Part shown: positions 1-10,492 of the stretch, piece after piece
Layout of the letters: every line of letters starts with the position of its first letter
How positions within the stretch are numbered: position 1 is the first letter of the stretch
Source of the DNA: Agaricus subrufescens
Taxonomy: Eukaryota; Basidiomycota; Agaricomycetes; Agaricales; Agaricaceae
Length of the DNA: 64,000 nucleotides
Direction: 5' to 3'
Assembly (NCBI GenBank): GCA_029945375.1
Contig: CM057058.1
Location: 2,480,001-2,544,000, forward strand
The notes under the pieces: model-generated
The model's input: only the letters and a program-made list of their open reading frames with translations
The model's database searches: none
Told to the model about the DNA's origin: nothing
Program-made: the position numbers and the translations under genes

Positions 1-1
1 C

Positions 2-455
2 CGGGGGAAAAGAGTTGTGTTTTTGAAGCAGCTGGAGAGTGGATTGTTATTGGTGACAGGCCCCTACAAGGTCAACGGTGTCCCCCTTAGACGGGTTAAT
101 CAGGCATACGTTATTGCAACCTCTACCAAAATAGAGTTACCGGACTTTGAGGTACGTTTCCCATCTGCTTTCGAGACGCAATGCTAGAACTGCAACGAAT
201 CAGGTCGATGCCAAAATCAACGACTCGTACTTTGCCAAGGCCTCTGTCAAGGGTGCTCGTTCAGCCGAGGAAGAATTCTTCGAGGATGGAAAACCCAAGG
301 CCAAGGAGGCTTTCCCCGCCACCAAAGCCGCTGACCAGAAACAAGTTGATGGCACCATTCTCGACGTCGTAAAGAAGACACCAGAACTTGTAAAGTATCT
401 CAAGTCGACCTGGGGTCTCTCAAAAGGACAGTACCCTCATCAACTAGTGTTCTGA
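2..455 (+). CDS. RPL6: 60S ribosomal protein L6 (C-terminal part)
   Basis: Cytosolic large-subunit ribosomal protein eL6. The visible exons are 2-151 and 204-455, with a 52-nt GT-AG intron between them and a TGA stop. The first exon reads [20 protein letters not shown] and continues with [12 protein letters not shown], the conserved core of the L6e family. The second exon holds the usual lysine-rich tail with KINDSYFAK and ends in [13 protein letters not shown]. The 5' end, including the start codon, lies outside the window, so about 134 residues are seen. It faces the duplicated SDR block downstream and nothing suggests it took part in that duplication. Identification is by recognition of the L6e C-terminal signature. 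Confidence 0.93.
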
Positions 456-939
456 TTGTCGGGATCTGTGAAGGAGTGACTGGTGGTCAGGGGGAGCTGG
501 TTTTTCAGCAGTAGGATACTATGCTATATGCCGTTCATCCTCGCAAGCAAATGTTCCTTGTATGCAACAACTAGGGCGTGATATTCTCTTCTTTCGTTCA
601 TGTGCAATGCAAAATAATAAATCCGAAGCACGAATCGGAATCGCAGATACCATTTATCCAAATTATCTATGCGACCACACCCCAGTGTATATATTTATCA
701 CACAACTCAGTTCGGATCTGGTTGTGATACATTTTAATTGCTGAAGAGTGTCGAAAATCAGGCGTGTGTCATTATCGGTTTTCATCATGCCTCTACCATA
801 ACATAACAATTCTTCGGTACGTAGAAGATGTTCGATTTTAATTTTATCAAAAGATATAACTTTTTACTCTTATCCTATACGTATAGAGCGGCATTTTTTC
901 GTATCAACAACGCACCGAGATTGGACCTGATACGTCGAG
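456..939. repeat. Intergenic DNA, mostly an outer copy of the locus repeat
   Basis: No gene is seen here. From about 641 onward the sequence matches the stretch starting at 6578 almost base for base at first (both begin TCGCAGATACCATTTATCC) and stays alignable through the 3' end of the SDR copies. Bases 456-640 look unique and probably hold the RPL6 3' flank. This dates the left edge of the triplicated block to near base 641. Confidence 0.75.
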
Positions 940-2259
940 CTACAATTGACCTTCCTTACCTACGTGCCCTGATCTAATAATCTCCTCAACCTCGGGCCTA
1001 ATGCTGGCGAAAAAGTCATGGGTAGTCTTCTTCGGACTCCATCCAATGGATTTCGAGCGATTGGACAAACCCCTGGAGTTTGAACCTAAATAGCTTGAAC
1101 CCTACGATGACATCAGATTCGCTCATTCTCAACAAGCTGAAAGATGATCAAGGCTTACGTTGAAGTATTTTTGCACCTCCTCTGGTGTGAACGTGGTGGG
1201 CTCTTCGTCAGTCGCCCTTCCGACAGCAACTAGTGCACGGCCAATCTCCCTGCACACATTATGAAGGGTGTGTTCTCCGTTCAACACAAGGTAGAACCCT
1301 TCACGACCATGGCCTACGGTGTCAGGACTAGCCTTGATCGCATTATAAAGATCGATATAGAAATCGGCAACTAGACCAGGAATCAATAAACGGATGCGAA
1401 GCGAGAAATTTTATAAACGGACCGTCATCGATGTGAACGTTTGGCCAGATGTTCAGTCCTTTACCGACCATGCCGGCCCGCCCTCTATCGAGTGCAGCGT
1501 TGATAAGGACAGGCATCTGAATAGAATGTTTATTCACAATGCCTGCATCTACGAGCTTTCCAGAGGCAAGCCCGTAGATTGTAGAGGGGGAGACGATGTA
1601 GGTGCGAGCGTAGCCGTCCTTATCTGCTTGGATGATCTCAAGATCTACGTCTCGATGAAGAGCAGTTGGTGGCAGTTGCTCTATTTGGTCTGCATCTGCA
1701 TCGTTCCAGACGACGTCTGTGGAATAAAGTCCCGCGGCGTTATCGGCTAAGACACCAGTTCCAGACTGGTAAGTTGATTAGCGATGGCTAGTTCCAAAGG
1801 GCCACGCGTGGAAGACTTACAGTGTGAATGACAATTGGGGGTTTTCCCGTTTCTTGGAACTTTCGTTTACAACCACGAAGCATAGTTCTGACGAATTGAA
1901 GATCATCTGCATCTCCCTAAAGTATATGTGTCAAAGATTATCAAAATAGGCCCAAGATTCTTCGGCTTACAATGTCGAAGACGATATCTGCGGCAGCTGA
2001 CAAGCTCTCAACGAGCTTGGTGTCACTGTAGGTACCGACGTGGGTGTTGATAGCGAACTCTTTGAGCTTTTCTGCTTTTTGAGGATTTCTCACAATAGCT
2101 GTGATTTCAGCATTAATGGCGTCTGGATGCTCGCGGAAGCGCTCTAGAACAGAGCCGCTGATATAGCCTGAAGAGCAAATTCTGAGACAACACGACACGA
2201 CGGGCAGTGAATGTAGTCTGACCAGTAGCACTAGTGAAAAAGACGTTGAGTGGAGACAT
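940..2259 (-). CDS. NAD(P)-binding atypical SDR (NmrA/isoflavone-reductase-like), copy A, intact
   Basis: Six exons on the minus strand: 2259-2223, 2167-1971, 1916-1821, 1765-1423, 1370-1159 and 1101-940. Every junction is GT-AG, frame is kept throughout, and the product is 348 aa. The N-terminus reads MSPLNVFFTSATGYISGS followed by VLERFREHPDAI, then a first Rossmann half (EITAIVRNPQKAEKL), the GTGVL segment, SPSTIYGLASGKLVDAG, and a C-terminal WSPKKTTHDFFASIRPE. That order is typical of cytosolic fungal atypical SDRs that use NAD(P)H; the substrate is unknown. The dinucleotide motif is unusual: the first and third glycines of GxxGxxG are serine. The start codon is head-to-head with an insertase-gene remnant at 2754. 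It is the only one of three tandem copies without a frameshift. Confidence 0.85.
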
Positions 2260-3171
2260 GGGAGGGGTGTGAACTAGAGATGTGTGAAAGTTGTCAAGAG
2301 TGGGAGTGCGATGATTTCTCTTCCAATGCGGGTTTATTTATGCTCTTTGCTCTGGGGACGGGAGCCCGTCCTGGGTTTCGAGCTTTGTCATCCTCTTTGT
2401 CTTCGACATAATGGCGCGAGAGTACATGAGTAACATGAGTACCTTCTCCATGAGGGGATGCAGTTTTTCACTACTTCCTAATTCGGACCTGATAAAGAAG
2501 CGATCAGCAATCACAAGTCGAGTCTCGTTGATTGTTTAAAGAAACCTCGCGGCCGTATATGATAAGGTCTCCGAGGCTCGTGAGTCCTTTTTGTCCCCTC
2601 CACTAGGCGAATTTTCAGTTGTAGCTTCCAACTCGGCATGGCTAAGCATGCCGCAGTCAAAAGAGTCTTTGAAAGCAAGCAAAAGGAGCAGGCAGCAGTG
2701 ATAAAATTAGAGCAATTGAGATTGAAGACGGATCATTCGGCTGGACAATGACAATGCTTGTTCTGCGCCGCCATACTTTGCTAGCGTGGAATGAAAACAC
2801 TAGTGGCCGGAGGGAGCTCAAGCTTTTGAATGACATTCGAGCATCCAATAAAATTTCTTGATAGGGAGGCATTTACCTGCAAGGGAAGTGGGAAACGACC
2901 GAGAGTTGAGTCAATATGCGTGGGAAGGCGATTAATTTCACGCAGAGATCAATTAAATAAGGCGCGAGAAGGGCAGTATCGCGTATCGTCATTCACACGC
3001 TTGGGAATGCTAGCAGTACCATTCAACTGGCATGCTAGTGACACGGTAACATGCTGTGGGTTACAGGAGTCTTAATATCTGGCATTGTATAGGGAACTCA
3101 ATATAAATCACTAAATAGAAGGATGGGAAACCCCCTTCTAAAAAACCGATTGCGGAAGTGTTAGGTTAATA
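2260..3171. repeat. Divergent promoter region of unit A plus unique spacer
   Basis: From 2260 to about 2864 this aligns with 4478-4920 (unit B) and 8193-8735 (unit C). It covers the promoter between the SDR gene and the insertase start. After the 36-codon remnant at 2754-2861 the similarity stops, and 2865-3171 looks unique to this unit. Unit A therefore lacks the tail sequence that follows the remnant in unit C. No convincing gene is seen in 2865-3171. Confidence 0.65.
2754..2861 (+). pseudogene. Remnant of OXA1/COX18-type insertase gene (unit A)
   Basis: A 36-codon open frame. It begins MLVLRRHTLLA, which matches the first 11 residues (MLVLRRHALLT) of the complete insertase gene at 4912 except for two substitutions. 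It then continues directly into sequence homologous to what lies just downstream of that gene's stop codon (compare 6088-6160). So nearly the whole body, exons and introns, is missing, and the former 3' flank is now read to a TGA. The same joint and the same 36-codon length occur at 8627-8734. Whether it is transcribed or translated cannot be seen. Confidence 0.7.
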
Positions 3172-4477
3172 ACATGCCCTGGTCTAATAATCTCCTCAAC
3201 TTCGGGCCTAGTAATGCTGGTGAAAAAAATCTTGGGTAGTCTTCTTCGGATTCCACCCAATGGATTTGCAGCGATTGGACAAACCCCTAGAGTTTGAACC
3301 CCAATAATGTGAACCCTACGATGACATCAGATCATTCGCTCATTCTCAACAAGCCGCAAGATGATTAAGGCCTACAGAAAAGTATTTTTCAATTTCCTCT
3401 GGGGTGAATGTGGTGGGTTCTTCGTCAGTCGCCCTCCCGACAGCAACTAGTGCACGGCCAATCTCTTTGCACACATCATAAAGGGAGTACTTTCCGTTCA
3501 ACACAAGATAGATCCCTTCACGACCGTGACCGACGGTGTCAGGACTAGCCTTGATTGCATTGTAAAGATCGATATAGAAATCGGCAACTATACCAGGAAT
3601 AAATCAACGAACGCAAAGCGAGAAAATTTATAACCGGACCTTCATCGATGTGAACGTTTGGCCAGATGTTCAGTCCTTTACCGACCATGCCGGCCCGCCC
3701 TCTACCGAGTGCAGCGTTGATGAGGACAGGTATCTGAATAGAATGTCTATTGGCAAGGCCTGCATCTACGAGCTTTCCAGAGGCTAGCCCGTAGATTGTA
3801 GCGGGAGCGACGACGTAGGTGCGAGCGTAGCCGTCCTTATCTGCTTGGATAATTTCGAGATCTACGTCTCGATGAAGAGCAGTTGGTGGCAGCTGTTATT
3901 TGGTCTGCATCTGCATCGTTCCACACAACGTCTGTGGAATAAAGTCCCGCGGCATTATCGGTTAAGACACCAGTTCCGGACTGGTGAGTTGATTAGCGAT
4001 GGCTAGTTCCAGAAGGCCACGCGTGAAAAGCTTACGGTATGGATGAGGATCGAGGGTTTTCCCGTTTCTTGGAATTTTCTTTTGCACCCACGAAGCATAG
4101 ATCTGACGAATTGAGGGTCGTCTGCATCTCCCTAAAGCATATGTGTCAAAGATTATCAAAACAGCTTCGAGATTGTTTAGCATACTATGTCGAAGACGAC
4201 GTCCGCAGCAGCGGTCAAGTCCTCGACGAGTTTAGTGTCGCTGAAGGTACCAACGTGTGCATTGATACCGAGCTGTCTGAACTTTTCTGCTTTTTGAGGA
4301 TTTCTCACAATAGCTGTGATTTCAGCATTAATGGCGTCTGGATGCTCGCGGAAGCGCTCTAGAACAGAGCCGCTGATATAGCCTGAGGAGCGCAATCCGA
4401 GTCAACACGACGCGACGAGCAGTGAACGTAGTCTAACCAGTAACACTAGTGAAAAAGAAGTTTACTGGAGGAGACAT
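3172..4477 (-). pseudogene. NAD(P)-binding atypical SDR, copy B, frameshifted
   Basis: Aligns along its whole length with copy A, keeping its start (MSPPVNFFFTSVTG) and its splice sites. Relative to copy A it lacks 2 nt near 3893, inside the long fourth exon after ...WNDADADQI, which breaks the frame. A second length change near 3207-3230 brings a premature TAG in the last exon. Exons 1-3 remain open (for example MLRGCKRKFQETGKPSI), so a truncated protein of roughly 140 residues is possible. It differs from copies A and C at many exon-3 and intron positions, so it is the most diverged copy there. A sequencing error could mimic one of these changes but hardly both. Its end is placed by homology. 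Confidence 0.75.
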
Positions 4478-4911
4478 GAGAAGTGGGGATGCGTGAAAGT
4501 TGCCAAGAGTGGGAGTTGATATTTTCTCTGCCAATGTGAGCGTATTTATGTTCAGTACTCTGGGGATGAGAACCAATCTTGGGTTTTGACCTTTGTCATC
4601 CTATTTATCTTTGACATTGTGGTGCGAGAGTACCTGGATAGCTTTCTCATGAGGGGATGCAGTTGTTCACGTCTTCCGGGTTCGGGCTTGATAAAGAACT
4701 AATTAGCAAGCACAAACTGTACTCGTCGTTGTCGCGACTGTATATGGTAAGGTCTCCATGACTCGTGAGTCGACTTTTCTCCCATCGGCTTAGTCTTCAA
4801 CCCGGTATGGCTGGGCATGCCGCATTCGAAAGAGTTTTTGAATGCAAGTAGAGGGAGTGATAAATTTAGACCAATCGAGACCGAAGACGGATCATTCGGC
4901 TGAACGGCGAC

Positions 4912-6063
4912 ATGCTTGTTCTGCGCCGCCATGCCCTGCTGACGCGCGTTCGCCAAACGTCTGTCCACGGTCATTCCCACTCCCGGTACCCTTTGCAGAG
5001 ACGGTTCTTCTGGTCGGAATTATACAATGGTCTCACGCCTGCAGCGAACGAGTTCCTTGACTTGGCAACTGCTCTTCCTTTTCCTCCGAATTGGTCTCCC
5101 TACGCGTCCACCATCATCCTGACAACTGTAGCGCTGCGTCTGGCCTTTCTCCCATCCGTGATATGGGTACGAACATTGTCTATATCTTCTCATTTTTGCT
5201 CACTCGGTTCAGAGTCGCAACAAAGTTGTCAAGATGGAAGCAGTCCAAAAGGACGTCGAGAAATTGCTCCCAGCCATTCAGCGCCAAGAAATACAAGCAA
5301 TGGCGAAAGAAAAAATTCGGGGAGAGAAACAATTTCTCATTGAGACCCATGCTGAACGTGTCAATGCCATTGTACGAGACTTACCACTTCTTCTATTCCG
5401 TATCTCACCAACTGTTCTCAGATGACCAAAAAGTTCAATGAACTCATCAAGGAGCGCAAATGCGATCCCAAATGGACCATGGCAATATCTGCACTTGTCC
5501 AAGCACCTCCCTATATCGCATTCTCCATGATACTTTCCCGGGTCGCAGCTGACCCCCTCACGCCCTTCCGTTCCGAATCGTTCCTCACTCTCACTTCCTT
5601 AGCACACCCTGATCCAACAATGACACTACCCATTGTTCTCGGTATTATCAGCATGGCGAATGTGGACACGAGAAGTTGGTGGATGACTGCAGCAGAACAA
5701 GACAGAGAAAAGAAATACCACCAGTGGAAGGCAGAGAAGGCGCAAAGGCAGGGGAAAGCTTATGTTCAATCTCCTCTAAAGAGTGTCTTGAGAGGATTGT
5801 CGATTGCAAGGATTGGACTTGCTATGCTCGTACCGGGAGTGCGTTGCCTTTCTCCTTAGCTCTCATATGTTGACATTTGACCGATATCATAGGGAGTCCA
5901 ACTGTACTGGGTCGCGTCGGCCGGGTTTGGATTAGTACAAACCATCGTCTTTGACTTTATCGATAGCCGACGGAGAAAACGATTGGCTGCACAAGAGGCT
6001 TTGATACAGAAAGCTGTTGATCCATCAGCGAGAGTTCTCATCAGGCCTAAAAAAGAGAAATAA
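4912..6063 (+). CDS. OXA1/COX18/YidC-family mitochondrial inner-membrane insertase
   Basis: Four exons (4912-5166, 5213-5371, 5422-5838, 5893-6063) give 333 aa. The N-terminus (MLVLRRHALLTRVRQ) is arginine-rich and free of acidic residues, as in a mitochondrial presequence. Hydrophobic segments follow in the order expected for the family: TIILTTVALRLAFLPSVIW, a long charged hairpin with KMEAVQKDVEKLLPAIQRQE, MAISALVQAPPYIAFSMIL, MTLPIVLGIISMANV and GGVQLYWVASAGFGLVQ. Members insert mitochondrially encoded or imported proteins into the inner membrane. The short C-terminal tail and the hairpin favour COX18 over OXA1, but I cannot separate them firmly. It lies head-to-head with SDR copy B, 434 bp between start codons. 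It is the only complete copy of the three in the tandem block. Confidence 0.85.
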
Positions 6064-6883
6064 TGTGAGTTTGGGTTCATCGGTTAAATGCGGAATGAAA
6101 ACACTAGTGGTTGGAGGGAGCTCGAGACTTTGAATGTCATTCGAGCATCCAATGAATTTTCTTGATCTAATATGACCGTGATCCTTTTTTTTTATTTTTA
6201 ACAATCGACGTTGAGTACTGCATTCTGACTTTCTTTGGAAATTTTACAGTTTCTTTGTTCCTTAGATCATACACGATAGATTCGCGCTGCTGAATACAAC
6301 TCGGCTCACCCTCAGAGTCCGTGCACTACTCGAATTTTCGCACACATGCTCCGACCAATTGAAGACATGTTGTTGACCTAGACCTGTCTCACTAGATGCA
6401 GCACTTGACTTGTGAGATATTCATAGGTTTGGCAACTTTGCCATCCGATCTTTACAAGGGCTGCGCTGAACTACATATTAGTCTAAAATGAATCAGCTCA
6501 AATTTAATCTGTGGAGTCCTCGTCATTGATTGTTAGACGCGTCTCATCCAACTCTTCCAATTTCCAACAGAGAAAATCGCAGATACCATTTATCCAGATT
6601 ATCTATGCGACCACACCCCAGTATATATATCTATCACACAACTCAGTTTGAATCTGGTTGTGATACGTTCTTATTGCTGAAGAGTATCAAAAATCGGGCG
6701 TGCGTCATTATCGTTTTTCATCATGCCTCTCCAATGATGTAGCAATACTTCGGTACGTAGATGTTTAATTTTAGTTTTATCAAAAGATATAACTTTTTAC
6801 TCCTATCCTACATAGTGCGGCAATTTTTCGTATCGACAGTGCACCGAGTTTAGACCTGATACGTCGAGCTACGATTGACCTTC
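6064..6883. repeat. 3' flank of the insertase gene and inter-unit repeat
   Basis: No gene. Bases 6088-6577 align with 8650-9118 downstream of unit C, including the closing stretch TTCCAATTTCCAACAGAG. Bases 6578-6883 align with 641-939 beside unit A. The unit boundary therefore falls near 6578. The sequence is AT-rich with homopolymer runs and looks non-coding. Confidence 0.7.
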
Positions 6884-8192
6884 CTAACCAACATGCCGCG
6901 ATCTAACAATCTCCTCCACTTCGGGCTTCATGCTGGCAAAAAAATCTTGGGTGGTCTTTTTCGGATTCCACCCAATGGATTTGGAGCGATTGGATAAACC
7001 CCCAGAGTTTGAACCTAAAACACTTCGAAAACCCTATGATACCATCAGATCCGCTCATTCTCAGCGAACTGGAAGACGATTAAGGCTTACGTTGGAGTAT
7101 TTTTGCATCTCCTCTGGGGTGAACGTGGTGGGCTCTTCGTCAGTCGCCCTTCCGACAGCAACTAGTGTAGGCCAATCTCCTTGCACACATCATAAACGGT
7201 GTATTCTCCGTTCAACACAAGATAGAACCCTTCGCGACCGTGGCCTACGGTGTCAGGATTAGCCTTGATTGCATTATAAAGATCGATATAGAAATCGGCA
7301 ACTAGACCAGGAATAAATAAACGGGTGTCAAGCAATAAATTTTATAAACGAACCTTCGTCGATATGAACGTGTGGCTAGATGTTCAGTCCTTTACCGATC
7401 ATGCCGACCTACCCTCTGTCAAGTGCGGCGTTGATGAGGATAGGCATCTGAACAGAATGTTTATTGGCAAGGCCTGCATCTACGAACTTTCCAGAGGCAA
7501 GCCCGTAGATTGTAGCGGGAGCGACGACGTAGGCGCGAGCGTAGCCGTCCTTATCTGCTTGGATGATCTCGAGATCTACGTCTCGGTGAAGAGCAGTTGG
7601 TGGCAGCTGCTCTATTTGGTCCGCATCTACATCGTTCCAGACGACGTCTGTGGAATAAAGTCCCGCGGCATTATCGGTTAAGACACCAGTTCCAGACTGG
7701 TAAGTTGATTAGCGATGGCTAGTTCCAAAGGGCCACGCGTGGAAGACTTACAGTGTGAATGACAATTGGGGGTTTTCCCGTTTCTTGGAACTTTCGTTTA
7801 CAACCACGAAGCATAGTTCTGACGAATTGAAGATCGTCTGCATCTCCCTAAAGAATATGTGTCAAAGATTATCAAAATAGGCTCAAGATTGTTCGGCTTA
7901 CAATGTCGAAGACGATATCTGCGGCAGCTGACAAGCTCTCAACGAGCTTGGCGTCACTGTAAGTACCAACATGGGTAGTGATACCGAACTCTTTGAGCTT
8001 TTCTGCTTTTGAGGATTTCTCACAATAGCTATGATTTCAGCATTGCTGGCGTCTGGATGCTCGCGGAAGCGCTCTAGAACAGAGCCGCTGATATAGCCTG
8101 AGGAGCCAAATCTGAGTCAACACGACGCGACGAGCAGTGAACGTAGTCTGACCAGTAACACTAGTGAAAAAGAAGTTGACTGGAGGAGACAT
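6884..8192 (-). pseudogene. NAD(P)-binding atypical SDR, copy C, frameshifted
   Basis: Full-length homologue of copy A, starting MSPPVNFFFTSVTG. A single-base loss in a T-run near 8007-8010 shifts frame in exon 2 (after IVRNPQK), and another single-base loss near 7168 shifts frame in the fifth exon. Exon 4 stays open (ending in WLDVHIDE on the coding strand) and splice sites are kept, so inactivation looks recent. Exon 3 and its flanking introns are nearly identical to copy A, whereas exon 1 and the start region resemble copy B; this copy is a mosaic. The end is placed at the first in-frame stop equivalent to the family C-terminus. Confidence 0.78.
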
Positions 8193-9430
8193 GAGAATTG
8201 GGGATGCGTGAAAGTTGCCAAGAGTAGGAGTTGATGATTTCTCTGCCAATGTGAGCGTATTTATGTTCAGTACTCTGGGGACGAGAGCCCGTCCTGGGTT
8301 TCGAGCTTTGTCATCCTCTTTACTTTTGACATCGTGGTGCGTACCTGGATAGCTTTTCCATGAGGGGATGCAGTCTTTCACCTCTTCCTAATGCGGACCT
8401 GATGAAGAACTTGTGATTAGCAAGCACAAACTGTGCTCGTCGTTGTCGCGATTGTATATGGTAAGGTCTCCGCGACTCGTGAGTCGACTTTTCTCCCATC
8501 GGTTTAGCCTCCAACTCGGCATGGCTAGGCATGCCGCATTCGAAAGAATCTTTGAATGCAAGTAGAGGGAGTGATAAATTTAGACCGATCGAGATTGACG
8601 ACGGATCATTCGGCTGAACGGCAACAATGCTTGTTCTGCGCCGCCATACTTTGCTAGCGCGGGATGGAAACACCAGTGGTTGGAGGGAGCTCGAGACCTT
8701 AAATGACATTCCAGCATCCAATGAACCCTCTTGATCTAATATGACTGCGATTCTTTTTTTGAACAATCGCTGAATACTGCATTCTGACTTTCTTTGGAAA
8801 ATTCTACAGTTTATTCGCCCTCATCATACACGGTAGGTTTGCGCTGTTGAATACAACTCGCCTCACCTTCGATTTTCGCACACAGTGACTCGTAGTGCTC
8901 CGGCCAAATGAAGACATGTTGTTGACCTGACCTGTCTTACTAGATGCAGCACTTGACTTATAGGTTTGGCAACTTCACCATCCGATCCTTACAAGGGCTG
9001 CACTCAACTACATATTAGTTTAAAATAAATCTAATCGAAAATTACTCTGTAGAGTCCCTATCCTTCGTTGTTAGACGCGTCTCACCCAACTTTTCCAATT
9101 TCCAACAGAGGAAATCGCATTCATTGTCTGATACTACACAAAAAAAAAAAACGGATACTATTCAACAACGACCCATTGCTCACAAAACGAAAGGAACGAG
9201 TTCAAATACAATATTATAGATCTGCAACATCCTTTTTTCCTCTTTATAAATAAACGTATGAAAAACGAGGGGGATAGGAGAGTTCGGGCTGAGGAGGAAT
9301 TATGACAAGGCATTGAGAGGGAAAGGGTGCTCTGATAAAAGACAACCCTCTATCACGCTATTAGCCAGGATGACAAACCAAGCGCGCATGAATATGCTCG
9401 GTGGTGTAAAAAGGAGAGACAATTGATAGT
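8193..9430. repeat. Promoter and tail of unit C, then 3' flank of CENP-A
   Basis: 8193-8735 aligns with the promoter regions of units A and B. 8735-9118 aligns with 6160-6577. After about 9120 similarity ends, marking the right edge of the triplicated block. 9119-9430 is AT-rich, has a poly-A run near 9140, and shows no gene; it probably holds the 3' UTR of the CENP-A gene. Confidence 0.65.
8627..8734 (+). pseudogene. Remnant of OXA1/COX18-type insertase gene (unit C)
   Basis: Second copy of the 36-codon remnant. It begins MLVLRRHTLLA, then runs into former 3' flank (RDGNTSGWRELETLNDIPA) and stops at TGA. The joint lies at the same place as in the unit A remnant at 2754-2861, so the deletion most likely happened once, before the two copies separated or were homogenised. 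The body of the gene (about 1.1 kb) is absent. The open frame has kept its length of 36 codons despite several substitutions. Confidence 0.7.
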
Positions 9431-10230
<800 letters not shown>

Positions 10231-10492
10231 GATTCGAGAGAGAAAACTGGGATAGTAGGTTGTGGAGGAGGGGGGTTGTAAGAGGTTTAATTGAGTTTCA
10301 ACATCGTGTCCGATTATGGAAGGAACCCTGAGTTCTATAGTTAGACGTAAACCCTGATTTAGGGGTGTGGAATGTTATCGCGCTTTCTATGAGTGTCTAG
10401 GTTTGGACACCCCCAGGAGTTATAAAAGGTTTCCTGCGCTTTCTTTACGTGATTCATACTATCCCTTGTACCCAGACTATTACCAGGAAGAT

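Noticed and set aside
4912..6063. Insertase gene as a mobile insertion into the SDR repeat
   Set aside because: The outer units keep its promoter and first codons, so loss from two units explains the data better than insertion into one; no terminal repeats or target-site duplication seen.
8320..8766. 148-codon minus-strand frame in the unit C promoter
   Set aside because: Its sequence is repeated in the other units' promoters without keeping the frame, so it is chance.
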